NCBI GenBank assembly: GCA_032207245.1
Contig: CM063510.1
Coordinates: 164,740,928 to 164,804,927 of the forward strand
DNA length: 64,000 bases
Direction of reading: 5' to 3'
From: Pardosa pseudoannulata
Lineage: Eukaryota; Arthropoda; Arachnida; Araneae; Lycosidae
Shown: one piece after another, positions 40,344 to 52,400 of the stretch
Numbering within the stretch: position 1 is the first letter of the stretch
How the letters are laid out: each line of letters opens with the position of its first letter
Translations under genes and position numbers: made by a program
The notes under the pieces: model-generated
What the model saw: the letters and a program-made list of their open reading frames with translations, nothing else
What the model was told of the DNA's origin: nothing
The model's database searches: none

Positions 40344-40599
40344 ACCTACATGTATAATTAAGCACAGAAAGTGATGCTAAATTTGTCAACCACTTGTGAT
40401 AAGTTGTACTGTGAAGAAATTTTTTTACTCTTTTAATGATTGTAAACGATCTTTCAACACTTATTTTAATTTTAACAAGTTTTTTAAAACATCTTGTATG
40501 AATACATTGAAATTATTTTGAAGAGGGATCAGATTCCCTCCTTTATAAAAATACTCCTTGACTGCAGTGCTTGTTCCAAACTAGCTAACCCACCATACA

Positions 40600-40765
40600 A
40601 GGGGTGTAGGGGTTTAACCCCCCCCCTTAGTCAGACAAAATGGCAAAATTAAAAATTTTAGTAGAAATTATGCAGGCTATTATTTTTTAGAATTATGACC
40701 CCCCCCTTGAAAATTATGAACCCCCTCTTGAAAAAATTCTGCCTGTGCCACTGCTCCATAAAATC
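40600..40765. repeat. Possible short DNA-transposon remnant
   Basis: CAAGGGGTGTAGGGG at the left and TTCTGCCTGTGCCACTG at the right, with C-rich stretches. The right end resembles hAT ends of the CAGTGGC type. Borders are uncertain. Confidence 0.35.
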
Positions 40766-41594
40766 TATTTCTCTACAATTATCCCAGAAATATATCAACA
40801 CGATAATGCAAATGAAAGAAACATGAGATTTAAAAAAGAAAAATTTATTAAAATACTGAGCAATTGACACATAAAATAAATTAAAGTACTTTGACATAAT
40901 GAAATATTGAGAAATAAAAGATCCAGCATAATAAACGCTATAAAAACAGGAAAACTTAATTATCTGAAAAACACTCACTCGCAAACAACAAGTACACACA
41001 GAGTAACAATATTAAAAACCGATAAAATAAAAAATTGTAAATATTCATAGAACTGTGATGACAATAAGCATTAAAAAACAGGAATGGAAAACATTGATTA
41101 ACATAATATAATTACAAAAAGCAAATTAAAATCCATGAATATGAAATGAAGTAAATAAAATGTCACCTCCTATAGTTACAGAGCTACAAACTATAAAAAC
41201 ATATTTTCTCGATTTGTATAGTCCATTATATGGGTATCAAAAATGCATTTTAAACAGTTAAATATTGACATTTGTTTAGTCTTTACACAGTATATAAATA
41301 TTTCTTAAAAAATGCATTTCACTTTGTAAATCAGTTGTCTATCTGAAAATCCATTAAGTCAGAATTGAAAATTAGAACATACAAACAAAATAAGCAGCTA
41401 TAAAAAATATGGGATTATTATAAAAACACATATTAGTATAAATTTTATAAATAGCACTTGATACCTTACTAGTTGAATAAAGTATTTCAATATTTGCTTA
41501 AACAAAGATTGAAAAATAAAAGAAAATCCCTTTATAATGCTTTAAAGAGCACTGACTCAAATTTAGGGAAATAACAAGCCTAACTGTGATATAC

Positions 41595-41600
<6 letters not shown>
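40766..41600. other. No gene recognised
   Basis: AT-rich DNA downstream of the ACSL gene; nothing can be named. Confidence 0.4.

Positions 41601-41641
<41 letters not shown>
41600..41641. repeat. (TA)n microsatellite
   Basis: About 42 bases of TA. Confidence 0.95.
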
Positions 41642-41642
<1 letters not shown>

Positions 41643-41678
41643 CATAAATACAATGTATCAGTATCAAAATGAGTTGAG

Positions 41679-41846
41679 GGTTAGGTTGGATTGGAAGCAC
41701 TATGGTCTACTTTTTGCAACACGAGGGCTAATAAGACCGGGACCTACTGCTTAAAGCCAATTCCGAACGACTACGAACGTCTATGCCACAGTGAGACTTG
41801 AACACACAAACTCCGGTTCTGAAGGTCAGTGCCCTAACCATTAGGC
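41679..41846 (-). mobile_element. tRNA-derived SINE, family A
   Basis: Full body (GCAACACGAGGGCTAATAAG, GCCACAGTGAGACTTGAAC). Flanks AAAATGAGTTGA and AAAATAAGTTGA form a 12-bp target duplication with one mismatch. Confidence 0.9.
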
Positions 41847-41902
41847 CAAAATAAGTTGAAAAGGAATACTTAATTCCCTTCACTTTGTAGCTGATGTGAT
41901 AT

Positions 41903-43085
41903 CAGGGTGTCGAAGGAAAAACCATTCAGGAATTCCCCGATAAATTCCCAATACACAATTAATCCCAATTTCTTAATAAAACTAGTTTTAGATATAAGTT
42001 ACATTTAAATAAAGTTATAAATTTTAATAAAAACAAAAAATTTCCACACATTTAAAACTCAAAAATATTTTTTTTCTATCTTTGAGGTGGTCAGAATAAC
42101 CTGCATAAGTAACAGACAATTAATCAATTTAAGTAAAATAATTACTAAAATAACTGACAACTCTTGCAGTTCCGCCTTTTTACATTTTATTTATATTTAA
42201 ATAATGCAACCTAATATATTAATAAATTATTGTACATTGCTTTTTTAAAGATTCAATTTGTCTATGTTAGCCTTAATTTCTTTGTTAGCTTCTTTTTGAT
42301 TGACATTTTTTAATTACTTTTTAATGAATTTAATACTTTAAAATTGAGCTTCAGTTACCTTATTTTCTGAAGATTTCCTTTTTTGTTCCTATATATTCAC
42401 ATTTAACCCTCTGACGGTTATTCTGTGATTTTCACAAGCAATACAAATGTAGCAAAATTTGCTCAGCCCGCGATTTTTGCAGGCATGTGTTATTCTTCCT
42501 GTATTAAGAAGCACATTCTGCCTTTTCACTGTTTAACCAGTGGAATAAATTATATACAGCATTAGACATTTAATTAGGTAATAAATATAACTATATGACT
42601 AGAACTATAGTTATATTAGATAATAAAAGTATAGATAGTATGTTATAAATAGAAATTAAGTTTATTTCAAATGATATTAAAAAATAATTTTTATGTGATA
42701 ACATCTGAAATTAGTTGTTCTGAAAGCTTAGTTTCTCATGATAAAAGTCAATATAAAAAATCCTTTCTAGAAAAAAAATTAGTATTTCAGTTCTCCTATT
42801 TATATATATACTTAAACTATGCAACAAAAAAAATATGCTGTTTTTAAAGAGATCTTGGTTTACAAATTGAGCAGTCAGAGGGTTAACAACAAATACACAT
42901 ATTTAAAAGAATGTCCAATACTAATTTTTTCTAATATTTAATGGGCAAAATTCATTATTTTAACTATTTTTTGCAAAAAATTCCCTAACTTTCTAAAAAA
43001 TTTAAATTTTTCTATTTTTTTAAAATTATTTCCTTATGCTTGAAGAATTCAAAATTCTAAATTTTCCTGGTTGCTAGACACCTTG
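41903..43085. mobile_element. Long non-autonomous DNA transposon, CAGGGTGTC ends, with nested TTAA element
   Basis: CAGGGTGTCGAAGGAAAA at the left and TTTTCCTGGTTGCTAGACAC at the right are imperfect inverted ends. The interior is similar to 54620-55385 (GGTGTTTAGAATAACCTGCAT-like segment, AAAGATTCAATTTG). No clear target duplication was found, so the superfamily is left open. Confidence 0.6.
42403..42886. mobile_element. 484-bp TTAA-bounded element nested in the previous one
   Basis: Perfect 9-bp inverted repeats CCCTCTGAC/GTCAGAGGG with TTAA outside. Subterminal TGTGATTTTCACAAG is shared with the piggyBac-like element at 28495, linking the two as one family. Confidence 0.83.
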
Positions 43086-43317
43086 TTCATAAATATTAAC
43101 ATAGCACCATTTGTCTGTCATACAATATTTTAGAAAATTAGCTTCGTATAAAAATATTGCATCCAATGTGAAAAACTATTAAAAAATTCAATAACACTAT
43201 ACACAATATAACCTTTGATTAAACAAACTAGTATAAAAATATACATCTTCACCTATTTACAAATTTACAAAATGTTGAAGAATTTGTATTTACATAAAAG
43301 GTAATGAATTTTTACTT
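43086..43317 (-). other. Probable ACSL 3' UTR
   Basis: Follows the stop codon. No canonical AATAAA was seen on the minus strand before the transposon begins, so the cleavage site may use a variant signal or lie within the transposon. Confidence 0.4.
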
Positions 43318-43476
43318 TTACAGGTTGTGCATTTTACGTAGATTGCCTTCATCATACATCCTCTGTATAATGCTTTCGTATTTCTTTCTTGCTTCTGGTC
43401 GCTTCAGTTTCATTGTAGGAGTCAACAAATCATTTTCTTGTGTAAATGGCTCTGCAGTGATGTAAATGTTGCCAAC
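43318..43476 (-). CDS. Acsl: ACSL terminal exon with stop codon
   Basis: 52 codons plus TAA. It encodes [20 protein letters not shown] and then [20 protein letters not shown]. LTPTMKxKRPE is the conserved C-terminal end of ACSL1/5/6. The tail [11 protein letters not shown] extends a little past the usual end. The acceptor is TTTTACAG. No AATAAA was seen between the stop and the TE that begins near 43085. Confidence 0.95.
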   Translation of the reverse strand, partial: VGNIYITAEPFTQENDLLTPTMKLKRPEARKKYESIIQRMYDEGNLRKMHNL

Positions 43477-46400
43477 CTGTAAAAAAGAATAAGTATGCAG
43501 GTCAAGAGTATTTTTTATAAGTTTATAATTCAGTCTCACTGTATTCAATGAAGCATGATACAATAACGTGTGTTTGTGTATTAGGTCTAATGGACTATGA
43601 TGAGATCGGGTACTAAAGCTAATCAACAGTTATTCAAAGAATGATTCAATCCAACATCACCATAGTCCATTAGACCTAATAAATAATTAACACATTAAAG
43701 GCAGGGGATCTTTACGGAAGTATGCTAGATAACAAGGCGACTGCCCCGCCTCTTTTTCCATCCTAGAGCGAGTAATATTTTGTGTAATCATAAAAAATTA
43801 GACTTAAAGTTTATTTAAACTCTTAATACTACAAGAAATATTAAAAAGAACTAAACACTAATTACAAAAAATGTTTTAAAGTACATATTTATGAGATGAA
43901 TTTAGTATTTATAGTGTATATATATATATATATAACTAGTGAAAATTCTTACTGATCACCCATAATCATAGCTGAAATTTTTTTACATGTCAGGGCTTGC
44001 TTGGCAATGTAATTTTACTCACTGCTAAAACAGGCAATTTGTAATAAAAATCCTTTAATTTCATCTTAAATTCTATGAATCAGAGGACAAGTCTAACACA
44101 GACAAGAGAGAACCATGCATCTATGTTTAGTAAAGAAAATGTCGAGCTTGTGGAGGTGATAATCATGTGGCTAATTTCATGTGAGAATGAGTTTAAACAG
44201 TGATTCTCCTGTGGCCTATGTTATTGTATAAAACAATCAATTTCAGTAAAAATAAAGACAACATCATAAAGACAACAATGATCTTCAATTTTCTCTGGGA
44301 AAATTGACAGCTTGTTCAGGAAAGTTTGAAAGAGCCCCACTTTGCAGTTATTACTTTAGACTTGAATTTTGAAGAGTATGGAAGTATGGGGGTTACACAT
44401 CATCCCAATATTGAGAGAGATTTTGACTGTAGAAATTTTGTATAATCCAAAGAGAATACTATAAGGGATACACTGTCAGAATGCATCTTGCAATCTGAAG
44501 AGTATCAAAGTAAATTTATAGCTGAAAACTCTCATTGCAGCCCAAGAAAATTAAAATGTGCAGTACAAAATTCCTTTTCCCCCTTATAACCCCTAATTGA
44601 ATTGAAATTAGGATTTTTTATGAATATTTATAAAGTTAGGCTTAACATGTAAAAATGACCAGTACTGAGTTTGGGTATGCTTTTGAATTACCCAGGACTG
44701 AAAAAGTACATCTTCTAGCAGGCCTGAACATGTTAAGAAATGAAACTAACTTTGATCCTTCAAGGAGATGTGCAAATGCTAGATCTGATCATGCATCATA
44801 CAATAAAATAAAAATTTGTAGAAATCATACGGTGTTTACATCTGATATTTGTTAACATTAACTTGATAGAATAGTGATACTTAAATATTTATACCTGTTG
44901 CAAAGAGCCAAGATTTTTCCTCCTGCCCATCTTTAACATATGTTCCAGCAAGGATTTTCTCACATTCTACCAAAGAAAACGTATAAGTTAGCTTGAAACT
45001 AAACATTCTGCAATTAAGAGATAAAACAATTTCATCAATATTTAACATTCATACAAAGTTGCTGCACAGATCTTCATAGCTGCCATCCTTAAATCCTTTC
45101 TCTCGGGCCCATTTGATAAATGGAAGTTCATCGGGCACAATAACAGCTACTGGATAATCCTGTAGAGTATTACAGAAGAAAATTATTTTATTCTGTGAAT
45201 TTTGTTTATGAGAACAAAATAAACTACTGAATTTATAGAAATAGAAAAGTGAATGTATGTTTATATATATTCGTTATTGTTCTTTACGTAAAAGTACATG
45301 GTTCATCATAGGTTAAACTTTGAACATTTTTTTAATAAATATAAAAGTCTCTAATGAATAATGTCAGTAAATATCTTAACAAATACTATTCTACCATGTC
45401 AAAAAAGAGGGTTATTTTCTCCCAGGAAGTAACCCTCTTTTTTTTAAGATTGAGAGGGGTGTTCATGTTACTAAAATAACATTTTTAAAAACCATTGATA
45501 TAAATTATGGTTGCCAGTAGGGGCTGAAGATAGAAAGGGTCTAGGAAGGTGAAATACTGAGAGGGAATTTATGTTGCCAAAATAACACTTTTGAAAACCA
45601 TTGATATAAATTATTTTTTCAGTAGTTTACAAACACATTTTTAGTTATCTATGAAAGAAACCTTTTTTTCCCCTTGTAGCTACTTTCAGGGAGAGACTGA
45701 AATATAACATCAGGAAAAGGCTCAATATGACATCAATATCTTTTTAAATTTTCATAATATCAACTTTGACTTTTTGTTTAATAAGTTGTACTGTAGTGTC
45801 AACTAAAAACTTAATTAATATAAAGGTGTTGAAAGGACCAGAAAAAAGCCCTAGGTAATTTTATGAACTTGAACATTAGATACAAAAATAAATATTAGGG
45901 AACGTCATTTATGATGAAAAATTAAATCATTTCTACAAAAATAAAGAAATAAAAGAATTTTTTTAAATATGAAAGTATGCTTAATGTATTTAAAGTATTA
46001 AATTTTACACAGAAAAAAAAATTAAATTAAAGCATATTTCCTAAAATTACCAGAGTTATGTCTTCAAATAAACATATGCTCTCAATTTCTTTTGCTTAAT
46101 GGAACTTGAGTATTGCAGATAATTTCATATAAGTTCAATGACAATTGTATCGCTTATCACTTTAACTTTTAATTGCTGTTATGCAGTCTCACAGACTATG
46201 ATTTTCCCCACCAAGCATTTCTATCCCTCAAAATTGTAATGTTTGTTGTCTTTTTCAGTACCTCCCTAAAAGATTTAGTTTGTTTTGGTTTAGAGCGCTA
46301 TGGTCTACTGTTTTGCACACAAGGGCTAATGAGACCAGGACCTACTGCTTAAAGCCGATTCTGAAATGCTATGAACATCCATGCCATAGTGGGATTCGAA

Positions 46401-49400
46401 CCCATTAACTCCAGTACCAACGATCAGCACCCTAGCCAATCAGCCAGCATTGGTCTACGATCTACTGTTTCATACACAAGGGCTAATGAGACTGGGACCT
46501 AATGCTTAAAGCTGATTCTGAACGGCTATGAACATCCTTGCCATAGTGGGATTTGAACCCACAAACTCTGGTAGAAACGATCAGCACCCTAACCAATAGG
46601 CCAGCATTGGTCTACGATCTACTGTTTCGTACACAAGTGCTAATGAGACTGGGACCTAATGCTTAAAGCTGATTCTGAACGGCTATGAACATCCTTGCCA
46701 TAGTGGGATTCGAACTCACAAACTAAAGTACTTATGATCAGCATCCTAACCAATTGGCTAGTGTTCGGCCCTCCCTGAAAGAAGCTGTCAAGGTGCCTGT
46801 TATTTTAAGATTCAGGGTCTAGTAAATCCCATTTACAGCTATTAGGGGATTATTTGAGAAGTCAGAGATCATGCTAAATTTTTAAATTTGCTATCAAAGT
46901 TAACAAAAGTAGTAAGTGGAAATAATTCATAATTTTATATCCCTGAAAATCAGGAAATGGTTAGGATGGTTAAAACCTCCAGAATTTCAGGGTTTCCTTA
47001 GAACACAAAATTACAAACACCCCTGATAATAAAAGTATATTATATTTTATGTATGCACAGAATTCCCTGCAATATAAGCTCAAAATGTACAAGTTGGTAA
47101 TTGTGAAATAGAAGGTTCATACTTGTTCCATCTGTCCATCAACAAAAGCTTGAGATATAATATGACTTTGAACATATATATTTTCAATTTTCTCTGGAAC
47201 AATATATTCCCCCTAAAAAATTAACACAATAGGTAAAATTTCATCAATATTGACACAAAAAAATTAGTAAATGTAGTAAAAGGACTACTCAATTTTTTAA
47301 AATAAAAGCTATATTTCTATGATTAATAGAAATATGTGTAAAAAATCAGAAAAATGACCCTTCTCATCATCTTCTATAGAGCACATATTAAAAATTCACA
47401 TAAATGTAAAAAATATCTAATGCTTCTAAAATCCGATCGGTATCCTTAAAACCACTTTAATTTATTTAAAAAATATTAAATTTGACATTAATAATCAGAA
47501 ATGTACCTGGAATAATTTATTAATTATTCATGTTCCCAATTGGGAACAATGGACTGTTGCCACTATACTCGAAGAAATAATTTCCTCTACGGAGAGCATT
47601 TCTTGAAAGGGGTCTTGAAGTTTACCGCCCTATATCACATAGAAAAAGTGATGGCCATTTTCTTCTACAAACACAAGGTAGAAGTGCACAGTGCACATTA
47701 AATGCAAGATCAGCTTGCAATGAGTGCAAGAAAAAATTGCATCTCCATTGATTTCCAATATATCATGAAATAAAGGTATAAACTCATGTTTTTGATATTT
47801 GTTTAAGAAAACGTTTTTATTTAAATTTATAATTTTTAAACTTTATTGATATCTGTCCTTAAATTTAAAAATAAATTTTAAATTCATTCTAATTCTTTTT
47901 CTTTAAATCTTATGAAGATAGAATCGATTGTGTGTACATAGATGTATATATATCATTATTATGATAAATTTCCTTTTTTTTATTTTAAACTGGTTTCAGA
48001 TGCTTTTTAATTTGAGCTTTTAGTATGTCTGTAGTTTCTAAGAACCTGTGGTTGCATTCAGTACTAAAATATTTTTACACAATGCAACCAAAATAAATAC
48101 AACTATACATTTGATCACAGGTTAATACCCAAATATAAACGAGAACTACACGACACTATATCTAGCAAATCAGTATAATCTTTTGTTCCCATTACTCACA
48201 TAGAAAAATAAGCACCTTACTTCACTGAGATAAGTATATTAAAAAATACTTTTATATTTAACAAAAGTTTTATATTTATACAAAATATATTTATATTTAA
48301 ATAATTTACTTCCTAGGCAAGCCTAAATAATTAATTCAATGCCCATATGTAGCCTGGGGGACAAGGCAGTAGGGCAGTTGTTCTATTACAGTAAATTCTA
48401 ATAAAAAAATGCACAATTACAATTTAACACAATTTACATAGAGATAATATTTATGTGTACTTACTTGACTAAGTTTGAAAATATGCTTCTTTCTATCAAT
48501 TATAGCCAATGCCCCATTCTGAAAATTAAATTTTAAAGAGTTACTTAGTCCAATTTTACTAAACTGTGCTGAAAATTTAAAAGGTTCAACTAAACTTACA
48601 GGAAGCCACTTCCCAATATCTCCAGTATAATGCCAACCATCTTTATCAAGGGCTTTGGCAGTCTCCTCAGGATTTTTGTAATAACCGCTAAATACATTAG
48701 GTCCTCTAATGCATATCTGAGAAAAGGAAAAGTGTTATTATTTCTAAAGTAGAATGTAAAATTTTTTAGTGTAACTTAATTTTATCAAATTCTATTGGTA
48801 TATTTCTCCAAAATAGCTGAAACATATCTTAACACTTCACGTGTGGGCAATGTATTTATTACGTTTTTTGCAGTCTGTCACTGCAGTGTGGGTCACATAA
48901 AAATACGTATTTAGTAGATTTGTGTTGGATACCTGCTAACTAACACAAATCTACTAAATACGTATAATTATATGTATGTGTGACATTATATGCTCGTTGT
49001 TTGTGTTACTATGTAATGCTTTGCATTTTTTCTTTCCACACGTTACGATTGTCGAGTTACTTGGTCTTTTGTTGCAATCTTCAATCGAATTCCTAGCTCC
49101 AGAACATACAAGTCGTGATTTGTCAATTTGAAGCTTGGTTTTTTTATTGTTGAATACAAAATTGATAAAATGAGCCGTTGTGACAAAGATAGTGATGAAG
49201 AGGCGCTGACAGATTATCAGACTTTAATTTTAAAAATAGTTTATTTTTGTGATTTGGTGAAAATATTGGTTTTTTGTTAAATAACCATACAGTATATATT
49301 AAAATGTAATATAAAAAAAGCTTCATTCATAAAAGCAAAGTAGTTTTCGATTTACTATGATTTTTCTGAATAACTAAACTTTGGTGCGATTCACGAAGAA

Positions 49401-52400
49401 ACGCTCGCTGCATGCATAAGTTGGCAGTGAAGTATACCTGTATGCCAAGTGTTAATAATAAAACAGGATTTAATGATTGATCCAATGAGTAACTACATAA
49501 ACAGTAAATAAATAATTGCATATGAAATGAACAAGAGCTGTAGTAACTTAGTTGGAAAAAAATTAATCTTATATATGGAGGGTTGCACATTTGAGGCTCA
49601 AGCTGGCCAAAGATATGCCATGATCATCAATAGCAGTTAGGAAATGCAAAATAGGTTTGTGGTCATAATGTCCTACAAGTTCCCAAAGGATATCGCCAGA
49701 GGTGACAGATCAACCATGGGAGTCTTCTGCTTGGTTCCTGCATCTAAATTACAAGGAGATAATTTGGTTATTTGTGTCATGCAAGGGAGTAATGGTAGCA
49801 ATTTATATTGTGCTTCCATAATGAAATGGCCAACAAATCTCCAAGGCTTTATAAGGATACATGCTATAAATGTGTGTGGCCCTGCATTGAAAAATAAAGA
49901 AAAAAGGGTAGAATATAAAAAAATAATAAAAAAATAAAATAACATTAAAAAAAATAAAGGGAAAAAAAAAAAAAAAAGTGTGAACAAATAAATATAAAAT
50001 AACAAAACTGCTATCTTAGAAAAATTTTCTGATCCATCTATTGAACAGTATCTTTTGTTTGACAATATTATTGCCTGCTCATAATCACAGTAAATGCAAA
50101 TCCAATAAGAACAGAGTTTCATCTCAAATTATAGGATGTCCAAGCAGAATTTGACAAAGTCCCAGAATATCTATTTCATTCAGTCTAAGACAGTAGCTTT
50201 GGTTTGGTTTGGTTTGGTTTGGTTTAGAGTGCTATGGTCTACTTTTTTGCAACACGAGGCTGATGAGACTGGGACCTACAACTAAAAGCCGATTCCGAAT
50301 GGCTATGAACATCCATGCCACAGTGGGATTTGAAACTACGAACTCAGGTACCAAAGGCCAGCACCCTAACTAATCAGCCATCGTTCGGTGCTAGTAGCTT
50401 TGGAAAAATGGCAGTATTGTACCCCTGTTAGAGCAACATTAGGAGAAAACAAGTTGATCCAGTGTCAAGAAATAGTCATAACTTCACAACCAACGGCAGG
50501 TTACATGCTTCTCACAACTACACAATATGATACCTTATTTTTTATTAGAATTACTAATAACATGTTATATAGCTTCAGCATACAAACTGTATGAAGGAGC
50601 GGAAGAACCTCTTTATATCAAGAAAAATAAAAAAAGATTATATTATATCACACAAGATAACTTCATACCTCTCCAACATCATCTTCAGCACTGTAAAACA
50701 ACTCTGGAACACTTATAAGCTTTATATGGTTTGATGGTAAGGGAGGTCCAACGAAACCTAACAGGACAGCAACAGATGTTATTAAGATCAATGAATTATA
50801 AATTTTAAGTAATTTTACACTGAAATTGATCAGATAAAGAGTATAAAATCATACAATATATATATAACCATAGTATATGTATGTATGCAGGCCTGTAGAC
50901 AGAAATTATTTTCGGAGGGGGACCATGGGAGAAAGACATCGTTATTTGTGAATGATACTTCCATTGATGAAAGGGAAACCACTAAATTTCCGGAACACAG
51001 TACCGGAAATACAGTGTATTTCCGGTCAGCGGCCCAGCAAGACTTTTATGGTCTCAGCGGTGGTTTTTTTTCTAAGAGAATAACTGTCCATGTTCATGAA
51101 CAGCTAGGCAAAGAGTACACACACACAAACGTGGGACATTGTGCAGGTGACACACCCACACACATGGTCCATTTTTTTCCACAAAATAGTTTTAGAATTT
51201 CGGAGGGTGACCAGTCCCCTAAATCCCTCCCCTTGCCTATGGCCTTGATACCATATATTTCCATGTATAAACCGAGAATTTTTGTGGCTTTTTATAGACC
51301 TAAAGTACCGGATCAACTTGTGTTTGGATCAATGGAACAAAAGTAATATATGTGCTTCTTGGCAACTTTTTTGCCATTGGCGACAAAAAAATGTTGCCAA
51401 ATCAGCAAAAATTATCAAAATGGAAGAATTAAGATGTAAAACAGCAAAAATCAAATGAAGTTGGCAAAAATTCTGAAATGGGAAAAACAAAAATTGAAAA
51501 ATAAATTTTAACCCTTTGCCTTAAAACAACATATGGGAGACGTGATCGTACTGCTGTGCCTAAAATGAGAACCTCGTATCACACACGTGATGATTCTGTC
51601 TGGCCAAAAGTGAAAAGCTTGTATCAGTAATAAAACAATACCCCTTACAAAATGTTGTCTAATATTATACATTATTCACTTATAGGTTATTCACGCAATG
51701 AATTCTACATAGAAAATATTTAAATGATTGAAAATTTTTACTTTTGTTGTATAACCAAAAACATAGAAATAATATTATGTAAAAACATTAATAATTTTTT
51801 TTAATAAAAATGAAATGAAATATAATTATCAAATTCTGTGGTTTTATTAAATAGTAAATGCAGTACTATTAATGTCCACTGGTTTGCTCACAATTTAGCC
51901 AATGATGAAACTGCTTCTGGTCACAATGCATGAGAAAAGCTTTCATCGAAAGGGGCACACACAACTGTCTCTCTATTCACAAGGCAAGGGGTTAAAAGAC
52001 TTATCTGTATCCTAAACACACCCCCCCAAAAAAAACAGTACTGTAACTGTAGCGGATTGGCTAATATATTAATAAACAATTCTACGCAAGCTGGAAGTAA
52101 TCAATAAAATGCCAAAAATAGAGTTTCATGTTCTATTTTTCTAATTATAGCTTTCACAGTTACCAAACTTCAATCAAGTACATGATTCTTTAAGATTGTA
52201 CTCCTTCCCTATTCCTCAAAACTAAAGAGAAATAAAATAAACAAAGGAATAAAGATAATGCAATCCCACATATAACACCCCCTAAAAAAGGAGGGGATAC
52301 ATGTCATCAATTTTAACTTCTATAGTCATCTCAGAATATTAAAACACCACCAAATGACCTTAGATGACCAGTAACAAACAAAAAGGATTTTATTAAAAAT

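Noticed and set aside
43318..43626. 102-codon frame as a small separate gene
   Set aside because: Only its last 52 codons are the ACSL terminal exon. The upstream part reads through the intron and its inverted repeat; the acceptor at 43477 explains the join.
49673..50122. 149-codon minus-strand frame in an ACSL intron
   Set aside because: It runs through a SINE B fragment and a poly(T)/(A) tract (Phe/Leu-rich); not a gene.
50885..51346. 153-codon plus-strand frame
   Set aside because: It coincides with interspersed repeat D, whose copy at 63781 does not keep the frame.
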